Assembly (NCBI GenBank): GCA_030642565.1
Contig: DAOWNM010000117.1
Location: 1 to 8,002 of the forward strand
DNA from: Bacteroidota bacterium
GTDB taxonomy: Bacteria > Bacteroidota > Bacteroidia > Bacteroidales > GCA-2748055
DNA: 8,002 nucleotides
Direction of reading: 5' to 3'
In this document: positions 1 to 6,676 of the stretch, piece after piece
How the letters are laid out: each line of letters starts with the position of its first letter
How positions within the stretch are numbered: position 1 is the first letter of the stretch
Made by a program: the position numbers and the translations under genes
The notes under the pieces: model-generated
What the model saw: the letters and a program-made list of their open reading frames with translations, nothing else
The model's database searches: none
What the model was told of the DNA's origin: nothing

Positions 1-810
1 CGAAGCAAACATATCATCGCTCTGCATCAGCATCACCGTGGCATCGGAGATGGTAAAATAGTCCTCCACCCACTCCAGTCCACTGCTCATATGCATGATA
101 TTCTCAATGGTAATATCCCTTCGTTCATCGCTTTCCCATGCCGGAATGCCGGTTGGCGCCTTGATATCCATTCTACCCTCCTTCACCAACACACCAGCCA
201 TGGCCCCTGTAACCGATTTGGTCATGGACCAGCTATGAAACTTAGTCCAGAAATTATACCCTTCCAGATAGTTCTCCCCGATCAACTCATTGTCATATAC
301 CACCGCCACCCCAAGGGTTTTTTTGAATGGCTCCTCTCCCGGATGATCGATAGCCTCATCGAGTATGGATTCTAATTTCTGGTAATCCACTCCTGCCGGC
401 AGGGACTCCGGTATCACATCGCCCAGGGGCCAGGGAATGGTATCCTGACTGTAACACGGATCGGGAATCTCATAAGAGTCTGCCATCAGCTCCTCTTCCG
501 ACTTCTCCAATACAATCACAGCTCCCAGCCCCTCCCTGAATACTACCTTTCTCCTGGCCAGACCAAACACCTTTGCAGTTACAGATTTCTCCTCATAATC
601 AATGGTACATTTGGCCAGACTGATGGGGGAAAATGAGAGGTCCTCTGCAGATACCCTCTCCGGGCTTTTTTCTGCCAGGAACACACTGGAACACATACCT
701 TTGGCCGCAAATGCGGTAATGATGGGTAGTCTGGGCCACGCGAACCATGTAACTACAATAATCAAAGCGATCAGTAATAACCAAAGGACTCTTTTAACAA
801 GCTTTTTCAT
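1..810 (-). CDS. Beta-lactamase-related serine hydrolase, class C type (partial; C-terminus beyond left edge)
   Basis: The reverse strand from the ATG at 810 reads open for 270 codons to base 1 without a stop, so only the C-terminal part is missing. The N-terminus is basic (MKKLVKR) followed by a hydrophobic segment at about residues 8-24, which suggests a membrane anchor or signal peptide. A conserved-looking stretch follows (AAKGMCSSVFLA, about 42-53). The nucleophile motif SMTK is at S195-K198, inside the context WSMTKSVTGAMAGVL, and SSGLEW follows at 242-247. Both are typical of the COG1680 / Pfam Beta-lactamase family (AmpC-like enzymes, penicillin-binding proteins, esterases, 6-aminohexanoate-dimer hydrolases). 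In this family Ser attacks an amide or ester and Lys acts as base. The later Tyr-x-Asn and His/Lys-Thr-Gly motifs would lie outside the window. The substrate is unknown, and this is not evidence of antibiotic resistance: most such genes in Bacteroidota are uncharacterised hydrolases. It appears to be transcribed alone from the region at 811-880. Confidence 0.88.
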   Translation of the reverse strand, partial: MKKLVKRVLWLLLIALIIVVTWFAWPRLPIITAFAAKGMCSSVFLAEKSPERVSAEDLSFSPISLAKCTIDYEEKSVTAKVFGLARRKVVFREGLGAVIVLEKSEEELMADSYEIPDPCYSQDTIPWPLGDVIPESLPAGVDYQKLESILDEAIDHPGEEPFKKTLGVAVVYDNELIGENYLEGYNFWTKFHSWSMTKSVTGAMAGVLVKEGRMDIKAPTGIPAWESDERRDITIENIMHMSSGLEWVEDYFTISDATVMLMQSDDMFAS

Positions 811-828
811 ACATGGGAGATTTTACAA

Positions 829-842
829 TGCACATCTGTGCA
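829..842. promoter_or_regulatory. Small dyad in the leader of the serine hydrolase gene
   Basis: TGCACA-TC-TGTGCA is a perfect 6-bp inverted repeat with a 2-base centre, 19 bases upstream of the hydrolase ATG. It overlaps the position where transcription would begin if the promoter at 847-876 is real. That placement would fit an operator, but a short dyad can arise by chance and no matching regulator is visible in the window. Confidence 0.25.
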
Positions 843-846
843 ACCG

Positions 847-876
847 TAAAATTATCATATAATACGGAAAGCCAAA
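847..876 (-). promoter_or_regulatory. Possible Bacteroidota-type promoter for the serine hydrolase gene
   Basis: On the minus strand a TTTG element (876-873) is followed after 18 bases by TAATTTTA (854-847). This resembles the phylum's -33 TTTG and -7 TAnnTTTG elements, except that the last base of the -7 element is A. The predicted start of transcription would be near 840, giving a leader of about 30 bases. The match is imperfect and the region is AT-rich, so confidence is modest. Confidence 0.35.
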
Positions 877-904
877 ACAAAGGCTGTCCCTTTTGAGACA
901 GCCT
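874..904 (-). terminator. Rho-independent terminator downstream of the lipoprotein gene
   Basis: On the minus strand AGGCTGTC (904-897) pairs perfectly with GACAGCCT (888-881) across an 8-base loop, TCAAAAGG. It is followed by a T-rich run, TTGTTTT (880-874). The hairpin begins 28 bases after the TAA of the lipoprotein gene at 933-935. On the plus strand the stem is preceded by an A-rich run but not followed by a strong T-tract, so the minus-strand reading is preferred. Confidence 0.75.
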
Positions 905-932
905 CCTGTAACTTTTTGCAAATGTCTGGTTT

Positions 933-1475
933 TTACGTTGGATTAACCGTTACGGTGGTCTCAACACCCAAACGAATTACAACAGTAACACCACCTATGT
1001 TACTCTCTCCCACAGCAGACATTGTAAAATCCACCCTGTCATCAAGAATGTCGGATACCATATCATATAGACCGGCGTCCTTCAGATTGAAAGTAGTACC
1101 CTTTCCGATGGGCCAGTTTGAAGCAAGAGTCCACACAACTGTATAAGTCGGATTTGACATGGTAAACGTGGTACCTGCCAGGAACTCTACGCCATCCTCG
1201 CTCACAGAGGTCACCTCAGCTGTCACACCTGATACAAGGAAATCCTCAATCTCATCCTCATATTCATACAGATCATCATTTAAAACCTGGACCGTAATAG
1301 ATTCATTAAATCCAAATCCATCCGTGGATTTCAATTCAGTCTCGTCTACTTCAATATCCAGGTTACCGTTAATGGTAGTTTCAACTTCGATATCGAAAAG
1401 GTTCTTAATCTTTTCGCAGGAGGTAAGGCTTGCAGTAAGTATTACCAACAGTAAAATTTTCACAACGCTTTTCAT
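933..1475 (-). CDS. Predicted outer-envelope lipoprotein of unknown function, 180 aa
   Basis: The protein starts MKSVVKILLLVILTASLTSC, a textbook lipoprotein signal peptide with lipobox LTSC and the lipidated cysteine at residue 20. The mature part of about 160 residues is acidic (an Asp/Glu-rich patch near residues 70-80). It is rich in alternating Thr/Val stretches, ending with TTVTVNPT, which suggests an all-beta fold. I do not recognise a named family; it resembles small Bacteroidota lipoproteins with immunoglobulin-like beta sandwiches, which is an impression only. The reading frame stays open upstream to an ATG at 1646. I chose the ATG at 1475 because it places the signal peptide at the N-terminus and because a promoter-like sequence lies within the longer version. 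It has its own candidate promoter and a terminator, so it is probably transcribed alone. There is no clear surface-export signal after the cysteine (sequence CEKIKN). Confidence 0.85.
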   Translation of the reverse strand: MKSVVKILLLVILTASLTSCEKIKNLFDIEVETTINGNLDIEVDETELKSTDGFGFNESITVQVLNDDLYEYEDEIEDFLVSGVTAEVTSVSEDGVEFLAGTTFTMSNPTYTVVWTLASNWPIGKGTTFNLKDAGLYDMVSDILDDRVDFTMSAVGESNIGGVTVVIRLGVETTVTVNPT

Positions 1476-1504
1476 GATATTTCGTTTTTGGTTCTTCCTA
1501 ACTA

Positions 1505-1535
1505 TAAAAATAACCCTAAAACTCCCTGTTGTCAA
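1505..1535 (-). promoter_or_regulatory. Candidate Bacteroidota-type promoter for the lipoprotein gene
   Basis: On the minus strand TTG (1535-1533, within TTGACA) is separated by 20 bases from TATTTTTA (1512-1505), which matches TAnnTTT but ends in A instead of G. Transcription would begin near 1498, giving a leader of about 23 bases before the ATG at 1475. The location fits the chosen start and argues against the longer reading frame. Confidence 0.5.
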
Positions 1536-1587
1536 GGTATTAACACAATTCTTTCGGCGGATTTTTACGAATGAAGCCAATTCAGGG

Positions 1588-1607
1588 ACAGAGAGATGCA
1601 GCTCTGT
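1588..1607. repeat. Short hairpin between the haem-protein operon and the lipoprotein gene
   Basis: ACAGAG (1588-1593) pairs with CTCTGT (1602-1607) across an 8-base loop. It lies about 80 bases beyond the last stop codon of the four-gene operon (1689-1691). No T-tract follows it on the minus strand, so it is not a convincing intrinsic terminator. It is the only stem I could find in the 213-bp gap 1476-1688, which otherwise holds just the lipoprotein promoter. Confidence 0.2.
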
Positions 1608-1688
1608 TGATCTAAAAATACGACGAATTAAAAGTGTATTGACCAACTTTCACATTTTTAACATGAATCCATCATCAAAATCCACAGG

Positions 1689-2153
1689 TTACTCACGCAT
1701 CACTTTAAAAGCCTCCTCTTCTGTCCAGTTGCAGAGCAGTTCACGCTCTTCCTGTGTAAGCCTGGCCTCCTGATGGAACAAAAGATAGCTTTGAAGTGGC
1801 ATGGTGCCAGCATCCAGTACATCGCAGGTTTCCACCAGTAACCCGATCCGGTCCGCCTTGTCCATGCCCCCATATTCACTGTAATTAAGGTCCTTTTTCC
1901 CCTTCTTAATGTGTCTGTTGAGGTACCATGAAACCGGTGAGATTTTTTGGTACCAGGGATAGAGCGTCTGGTTGGAATGGCAATCATAACAGGCATCCCT
2001 TAACAAGTTGGCAATATGTTCAGGTGGTGCTATCACTGTTAGCATATCTTGCTCCGGATCCACAGGTGCACTATTTCGTTCCGGGTGAAAGAACTGCAGA
2101 ACAACCAGCAGTACAATCAACCCAATCCCAGTAATCTTTAATCTCCTGCTCAT
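1689..2153 (-). CDS. Haem-binding domain protein with one CxxCH motif, 154 aa, membrane-anchored
   Basis: A basic N-terminus (MSRRLK) and a hydrophobic segment at about residues 7-22 suggest a signal anchor with the rest outside the cytoplasm. CYDCH at residues 55-59 is the covalent haem c attachment motif. The flanking sequence (SNQTLYPWYQKISPVSW, 60-76, then NRHIKKG) matches my memory of the Haem_bd family (Pfam PF14376) common in Bacteroidota. Met118 in GTMP is a plausible distal haem ligand. Two further cysteines (C110; one near the C-terminus in LLCNW) are shared with the upstream gene and might form a disulfide, which is inference. The frame is open up to an ATG at 2201, but the ATG at 2153 shares its A with the TGA of the preceding gene (TGATG), a coupled arrangement, and gives a proper N-terminal anchor. 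It is the last gene of the operon. Electron transfer or haem sensing are both possible; the partner is not known. Confidence 0.85.
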   Translation of the reverse strand: MSRRLKITGIGLIVLLVVLQFFHPERNSAPVDPEQDMLTVIAPPEHIANLLRDACYDCHSNQTLYPWYQKISPVSWYLNRHIKKGKKDLNYSEYGGMDKADRIGLLVETCDVLDAGTMPLQSYLLFHQEARLTQEERELLCNWTEEEAFKVMRE

Positions 2154-2533
2154 CAATTTCCCTGCATCAGTTTCTCCGACTCCTGCCTGGTCCAGTCGCA
2201 CAATACCTTTTTCTGTGCCTCCGACATCTTTCGGTCAGGTTTATGCTCAAGATACTTCTCCGGGGGCATCTTTCCCTCGTCGACCACCTTGCATATATCT
2301 CCCAACAACCCGATTTTCTTGGTTAACCTGTAATCATCCCATTGTTCAAAATTAATGGCCTTCAAGGCTTTTTCTGATTTTGCTTCTGTGGAGTGACAAT
2401 CATAACAGGACGATTTCAGGATCGTACTGATCTCATCGGGAAAGTCAATTTCTGAAGCAGGTTCCGGACTAAAAGACTGGAAGAACAGGAAAAGGATTCC
2501 TGTCGCAACCATAAGAACAATCTGTTTTTTCAT
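2153..2533 (-). CDS. Small exported monohaem protein with CxxCH motif, 126 aa
   Basis: The N-terminus MKKQIVLMVATGILFLFF is a signal peptide or anchor (hydrophobic about 5-21). CYDCH at residues 43-47 is a haem c binding motif. KMPPEKYL follows with Met89, a likely distal axial ligand, since MPP is common in small c-type cytochromes. C81 (DICKVV) and a cysteine in VLCDWT align with cysteines in the downstream protein, so the two are tandem paralogues of the Haem_bd type. This copy is shorter because it lacks the YPWY...PVSW segment that follows CxxCH in its neighbour. It begins 33 bp after the stop of the ABC transporter gene, and its TGA overlaps the next ATG, so it is very probably co-transcribed and translationally coupled. 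Haem attachment would need a cytochrome c maturation system encoded elsewhere. The role is unknown; carrying electrons or binding a ligand at the membrane surface are the obvious options. Confidence 0.85.
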   Translation of the reverse strand: MKKQIVLMVATGILFLFFQSFSPEPASEIDFPDEISTILKSSCYDCHSTEAKSEKALKAINFEQWDDYRLTKKIGLLGDICKVVDEGKMPPEKYLEHKPDRKMSEAQKKVLCDWTRQESEKLMQGN

Positions 2534-2566
2534 ATTACATGGTTTTAAAAAATAACGAAGTAAATA

Positions 2567-5500
2567 CTACCGGCTTCTGTGCAGTCTCCGGATATGGTTC
2601 CAGTTGATAAATTTTCGCAACAGGTCGTAAAGCAGGGTAATATAGAAAACAATGGCCAATAACCAGATAACCAATAGGTTGAACCAGTAGGTATCGATGT
2701 TAAGGGGACCCACTCTTTTTACAGGAGCAAACAGATGTGCCCGGGCTATTCTGGATCGGGGTACCTGGTAAACAGGTGCAATTTTACGGACCAGGTGATT
2801 GTTCCACTCTGTAACAAACTGGCCTTTGTTCAGAAGCAGATCCTCCAGCCCTTTATTGGTATATCTCCTCTTCTTCTGCACAAAGGCGTCCGCCCCACCC
2901 CACTCTTCTACCAGACTGGTAGCGCGTCTATCCTTCAACAGGTCTGCTTCACTTTTCAGCCTGCGAAAAATCTGCCTGGCCCGGTTCAATGAATCAGTTG
3001 CCGTCACATACACCTCCTCATTAAAACCTGAGCGTGTAAAGCCTTCAGGGGATCCGAATGATGCCACCACCCCATCTTTGCTTAAATCGGTCAATTCGTT
3101 TCGTACCAGTTCAAGATCTGCTACACAGGTTTCTGGAATAGTTCCCTCTGAAGATTTAAACCGGATGTCATTGAGCTTCAGCTTTATTTCCTGTACCCGG
3201 TCTGCCTGGTAGGATGCATTGGTCCGGGCCTGGTCAATTTCAAAAAACTCCCGGGTAAACCTGTTTCCCTTGAACTGGTGCACAGCCACTGCCTCATAGG
3301 CCCAGCGCGAAGGCATCATCTCACCAATCACAGGAACATATTCAGGATTATCAAACAGATTGTTCAGCTTGTCAAATGGGATCATTACTCCACTGAACAA
3401 CAACTGGGGAACAAGGATAAAAGGAATCACGATATAGGTGTTAGCCATAGAATTGAGTCCGGCCGAAAGATTCAAACCAATCATATTGGCCAGGCACGAC
3501 ACCGTAAAGAAGATGGCCCAGTAGTGAAAAAACATCCCCTTAATTTCCAGAATTAAATTTCCTATCAGCACAAATGATAAAGTCTGGATGGCCGAAATAA
3601 GAAACATTACAAGGATTTTAGAATGCAGATAACTGAAGCGGCTGAGGCGAAGAAAAGACTCTCTTTCCTGGATCTTGCGGTCCATGAAAATCTCTTTGGC
3701 GCTCACCATCAATCCCATGAACATGGAGATAATGACCCCGATAAACATATAAACCGGGAGATTCACATTTTCGCATAAAACGTAACTGGCTGTGGAGGAG
3801 AGATCATTTGTATAACGGGTAAACCAGGCGCTGATTAATGCCAGCAAAGGTGCCTCCAGGAAAGTGATCAACAGATACTGCGGGTTGGTCAACTTGCGGA
3901 GAATATTTCGTTGCAGAAAAATAATGAATTGTTGAAGAGGAGCTGGAATACGAAAATCCCGCTGGGGCAGGGTCCTCTTCTTGGTTTTGATCTTCTGTTT
4001 CGACTCAATCCTGTCCCTGTAAATATCATACCACTCCTCGGGCGACACCTTTCGTTCACTGGTAACTTTGCCATACTCATCAATCTGTTTGGCCTCCACC
4101 ATCTTCAGAATCTGTTCCGGCATCACATTCCCACACGTCGCACAATGCCCCATATCTGCATTTACATAGTTGCTAAGCTCCTTGAAATAGGTGATGGCAT
4201 CAATGGGATTTCCCTTGTAAATCACATATCCCTCCTTATCAAGCACCAGAAACCTGTCAAATAGCTTATAGATATCTGAATAGGGCTGATGGATATTGAC
4301 AATCACCAGTTTACCTTTCAGAGCCTGTTCCTTCAGAAGCAACATCACCTTCTCTGATCCCATGGAAGCGAGCCCTGAGGTAGGTTCATCCACAAACAAC
4401 ACTGCCGGTTCCCTGATCAGTTCCAGTGCAATATTGAGCCTCTTTCTCTGTCCACCGCTAATAAATTTCTTTAATGGATTCCCCACCTTAAGGTGTTTGA
4501 TCTCATCCAGATCGAGATCTAAAAGAACTTGGTTTACCCTCCTAAGCAACTCTGTTTCAGAGAGGTTGCTCAGACAAAGTTTTGCATTCAGATAGAGGTT
4601 CGTAAAAACTGTTAGCTCTTCCAGCAGCAGATCATCCTGGGGAACAAAACCGATGATTCCTTCAATTGCAGACTCCTCTTTGTGAATATCATACCCATTG
4701 ATCGTAATCTTGCCCGACTGCGGCTTCAGTTTTCCACAAAGTATATTGAGCAGGGTTGACTTCCCTACTCCGCTTCCGCCCATGATTCCGATCAGATTGC
4801 CCGACTCCTTGCTGAAACTGAATCTCTTGATCCCCTTCGTGCTATTCTTGAACCTGTACTCAATATCCTTTGCCAAAAAGAAAATCTTTGTAGACTCCTT
4901 GGCATAATGGAATTTCCTGGAAATATCACTGTAATAGACCGGGCTGATCAGGGACCCAGTAACCAGAGATCCATGTTCTAATAGCTCGATCCTATCCGGA
5001 ATAATGGGTTGTCCGTTCAGGAAAAGACTCATGTTTCCCAGGTATCGGAACACATATGTATCTGTACTGGCATGGTGCAGGATAGCAATCCTCCCCTCCA
5101 ACTCCTTCTCCCTCAAGTGCCTGATTCCTTTAACAAACGGCAACTTCTTGCTGTCGATAACCATGATTTGCTCTTTGTCAATGGCATCGTATGCATTCAG
5201 TACAAAATTCTTTGTATTATCGTGTTCTCTCCTTGAAATATTGAATGAATCGGCAACGGTCCTGATAAAGGCAAGCTCTTTGGCAGTCATCACATCATCT
5301 TCATTGATGAACTCCACCAGCCGGAGAAAAACAATATATTTTTCTCTCTGTAACAGGCTGCTATTGATCTCCTCAGTAATACACCTCAACTTTTCCGAAT
5401 CGGAAAGGGTTTTTCTGTGCTGTGTAATGCCCCCACCGAACAGAAGGGGATGGTGCATCTCCAGATAATGATCAAATACTACCAGATATTTATTAATCAG

Positions 5501-5629
5501 GTTGGTTTTCAGGTGTTGCCTGAGGAAAGATTTAACTATGGACCTGGCTTTGAAAGAAACACCATCCTCTGATACATTGGCTATTATTGCAAATAGCTGT
5601 AACAGCGCATCTAATACGGCCTCTTTCAT
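2567..5629 (-). CDS. ABCG-like ABC transporter (ATPase and permease fused) with TerB-like and FHA-like N-terminal domains, 1020 aa
   Basis: Domains in order: a helical N-terminal region (about 1-145) whose segment around FLRLVEFINEDD resembles TerB-like tellurite-resistance domains; an FHA-like beta region (about 170-245, with LNGQPI and LEHGSLV); an ATP-binding cassette with Walker A GGSGVGKST (284-292), Q-loop Gln331, signature SGGQ (391-394), Walker B ending D414-E415 and switch His447; a linker carrying CATCG (C496, C499) and VMPEQ; then an ABC-2-type membrane domain. About five helices lie between 586 and 751, then a predicted extracytoplasmic region of about 230 residues, then a last helix at about 983-1003. 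ATPase-before-permease order and a large loop before the last helix are hallmarks of the ABCG family, so it should work as a dimer in the inner membrane, probably as an exporter. The D-loop reads TSGLAS, with Ala421 where Asp is usual. It lies 33 bp after the lipoprotein gene and 33 bp before the haem protein gene. The substrate cannot be read from sequence. Confidence 0.92.
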   Translation of the reverse strand: MKEAVLDALLQLFAIIANVSEDGVSFKARSIVKSFLRQHLKTNLINKYLVVFDHYLEMHHPLLFGGGITQHRKTLSDSEKLRCITEEINSSLLQREKYIVFLRLVEFINEDDVMTAKELAFIRTVADSFNISRREHDNTKNFVLNAYDAIDKEQIMVIDSKKLPFVKGIRHLREKELEGRIAILHHASTDTYVFRYLGNMSLFLNGQPIIPDRIELLEHGSLVTGSLISPVYYSDISRKFHYAKESTKIFFLAKDIEYRFKNSTKGIKRFSFSKESGNLIGIMGGSGVGKSTLLNILCGKLKPQSGKITINGYDIHKEESAIEGIIGFVPQDDLLLEELTVFTNLYLNAKLCLSNLSETELLRRVNQVLLDLDLDEIKHLKVGNPLKKFISGGQRKRLNIALELIREPAVLFVDEPTSGLASMGSEKVMLLLKEQALKGKLVIVNIHQPYSDIYKLFDRFLVLDKEGYVIYKGNPIDAITYFKELSNYVNADMGHCATCGNVMPEQILKMVEAKQIDEYGKVTSERKVSPEEWYDIYRDRIESKQKIKTKKRTLPQRDFRIPAPLQQFIIFLQRNILRKLTNPQYLLITFLEAPLLALISAWFTRYTNDLSSTASYVLCENVNLPVYMFIGVIISMFMGLMVSAKEIFMDRKIQERESFLRLSRFSYLHSKILVMFLISAIQTLSFVLIGNLILEIKGMFFHYWAIFFTVSCLANMIGLNLSAGLNSMANTYIVIPFILVPQLLFSGVMIPFDKLNNLFDNPEYVPVIGEMMPSRWAYEAVAVHQFKGNRFTREFFEIDQARTNASYQADRVQEIKLKLNDIRFKSSEGTIPETCVADLELVRNELTDLSKDGVVASFGSPEGFTRSGFNEEVYVTATDSLNRARQIFRRLKSEADLLKDRRATSLVEEWGGADAFVQKKRRYTNKGLEDLLLNKGQFVTEWNNHLVRKIAPVYQVPRSRIARAHLFAPVKRVGPLNIDTYWFNLLVIWLLAIVFYITLLYDLLRKFINWNHIRRLHRSR

Positions 5630-5662
5630 TATGTGTGTCAGCCCTTACCGGCCGATTCTTTG

Positions 5663-6496
5663 CTAGACAATGCTTCCTCGCAGGGTGTCGATCTTTTCTA
5701 AAAGTATTTTCAACTGCTCATCGGTCATAATATCCCCAACTTCCTCATAGAAAACCTGAATTTCGAATAACCCCTTATACAAATCTGTCACCTCCTCCAC
5801 ATCTTTTACCGCTTCGAGCAGATCGACCAATTCATTCAGCGACTTCTTCTGCTTCGCCAGTGCCTCAAGAAAAGCTGTATTGTCAACCGCTTTCATTGCC
5901 ACATTGGTGGTGATATAGACACCCTCTATCCAGCTTCCGCATACAACCAAACGGGCCAAAACATCCTGCTGATTATCAACCAGGTAATTCCATGTGTCTC
6001 CAAATGATTCAGTAACAATCTGGATCAAAGAATCACGGTCATCTATATTATTCTCAATCCGCTCTGCATAGTTAATATTGAAAGTTGTCGATATCCCCAG
6101 CTCATCGATCAGGATTTTGGAAGCCTCCAGGTAATTCATGGTCCCCTGTTTCATCATATAGGTAGTTGCATAACAGAGGTCCGTGGCATAAATGCCAAGG
6201 TTTAGCACTTTATCTCGCTGTGTAATGTACTCTCCAGCTTTTTCCGGGCCATTGGAAAGTGTTAGTATATAAGGTGCTCCTGCTTGATAAATTAATTTTG
6301 TAATCTCATAGGAGGTGGGAACTTGATAACCGGAAAGCTCCTGCACAACTTCCTCCCTGGATTTCTGATCCTTTACAGTTGGCGTCTCCTGATCCTGCTT
6401 CTTTTGTGTAGTGTTACATCCGGAAAACAGAATCAAAGTGGTGGTAACCAATCCGATTACTAATAACCTTGGTTGTTGATACAGTGCCTTTTTCAT
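5663..6496 (-). CDS. Predicted lipoprotein of unknown function, mostly helical, 277 aa; first gene of the transporter operon
   Basis: The signal peptide (hydrophobic about 11-25) ends in LFSGC with the lipidated Cys at residue 27, so the protein is probably anchored in the envelope facing the periplasm or the surface. A Gln/Lys/Asp-rich linker (about 28-50) is followed by about 225 residues that look almost wholly alpha-helical, including LGIYATDLCYATTYMM, a Cys in VVCGSWIEGVY, and a charged helix region near the C-terminus (KQKKSLNELVDLLEAVKDVEEV). I recognise no named domain, and a conserved Bacteroidota family of unknown function is likely. The ATG at 6496 is preferred; a GTG two codons upstream (6502) is in frame and would add only Val/Met-Asn. 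It precedes the ABC transporter by 33 bp and so is its probable accessory lipoprotein. I saw no clear promoter element upstream on this strand, though the gene should start the transcript in the 180-bp divergent gap. Confidence 0.87.
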   Translation of the reverse strand: MKKALYQQPRLLVIGLVTTTLILFSGCNTTQKKQDQETPTVKDQKSREEVVQELSGYQVPTSYEITKLIYQAGAPYILTLSNGPEKAGEYITQRDKVLNLGIYATDLCYATTYMMKQGTMNYLEASKILIDELGISTTFNINYAERIENNIDDRDSLIQIVTESFGDTWNYLVDNQQDVLARLVVCGSWIEGVYITTNVAMKAVDNTAFLEALAKQKKSLNELVDLLEAVKDVEEVTDLYKGLFEIQVFYEEVGDIMTDEQLKILLEKIDTLRGSIV

Positions 6497-6528
6497 GTTC
6501 ACAGGATTTAGTTTGATACTTATTTAGA

Positions 6529-6543
6529 TTACAATCGTTACAA
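6529..6543. repeat. Tandem TTACAA direct repeat in the divergent intergenic region
   Basis: TTACAA-TCG-TTACAA is two identical 6-base units 9 bases apart, about 33 bases upstream of the lipoprotein ATG at 6496. The 180-bp gap 6497-6676 is strongly AT-rich, and also contains AATGAA/TTCATT arms at 6559-6564 and 6573-6578. The spacing could suit a regulator bound as a dimer, but chance is not excluded in sequence of this composition. Confidence 0.2.
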
Positions 6544-6592
6544 TTTATGAAAAAGTGGAATGAATAAAAAATTTCATTTGTATAACTATTTA

Positions 6593-6625
6593 ATTGATCG
6601 ATAATTATAAAATCTCCTATCTTTG
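6593..6625 (+). promoter_or_regulatory. Bacteroidota-type promoter for the PD40/SPOR gene
   Basis: ATTG ending at 6596 is followed after 21 bases by TATCTTTG (6618-6625), an exact match to the TAnnTTTG -7 element used by the primary sigma factor of Bacteroidota. Transcription would start near 6632, leaving a leader of about 45 bases before the ATG at 6677. It is the best promoter match in the window and probably also serves upp, which follows closely. Confidence 0.6.
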
Positions 6626-6676
6626 ATAATACCTTCACTCTAATTCAGTTAACATAATACTAATCATCTTGTTCAT

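Noticed and set aside
1476..1646. Longer version of the lipoprotein gene starting at the ATG at 1646
   Set aside because: The added 57 residues would precede a perfect lipoprotein signal peptide and would contain the candidate promoter at 1505-1535.
1159..1773. 204-codon open frame on the plus strand
   Set aside because: It lies opposite the lipoprotein, the intergenic gap and the end of a haem gene, has a Ser/Thr-rich low-complexity translation, no domain and no promoter; it is an antisense shadow.
2154..2201. Longer start for the second haem protein at 2201
   Set aside because: It would extend deep into the preceding gene and put 16 polar residues before the membrane anchor; the TGATG overlap at 2151-2155 is a standard coupled start.
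5004..5468. 154-codon open frame on the plus strand within the transporter gene
   Set aside because: It is antisense to well-supported coding sequence and its translation shows no domain or signal peptide.
6414..6638. 74-codon minus-strand frame at the start of the lipoprotein gene
   Set aside because: It overlaps the lipoprotein signal peptide out of frame and its translation has no recognisable features.
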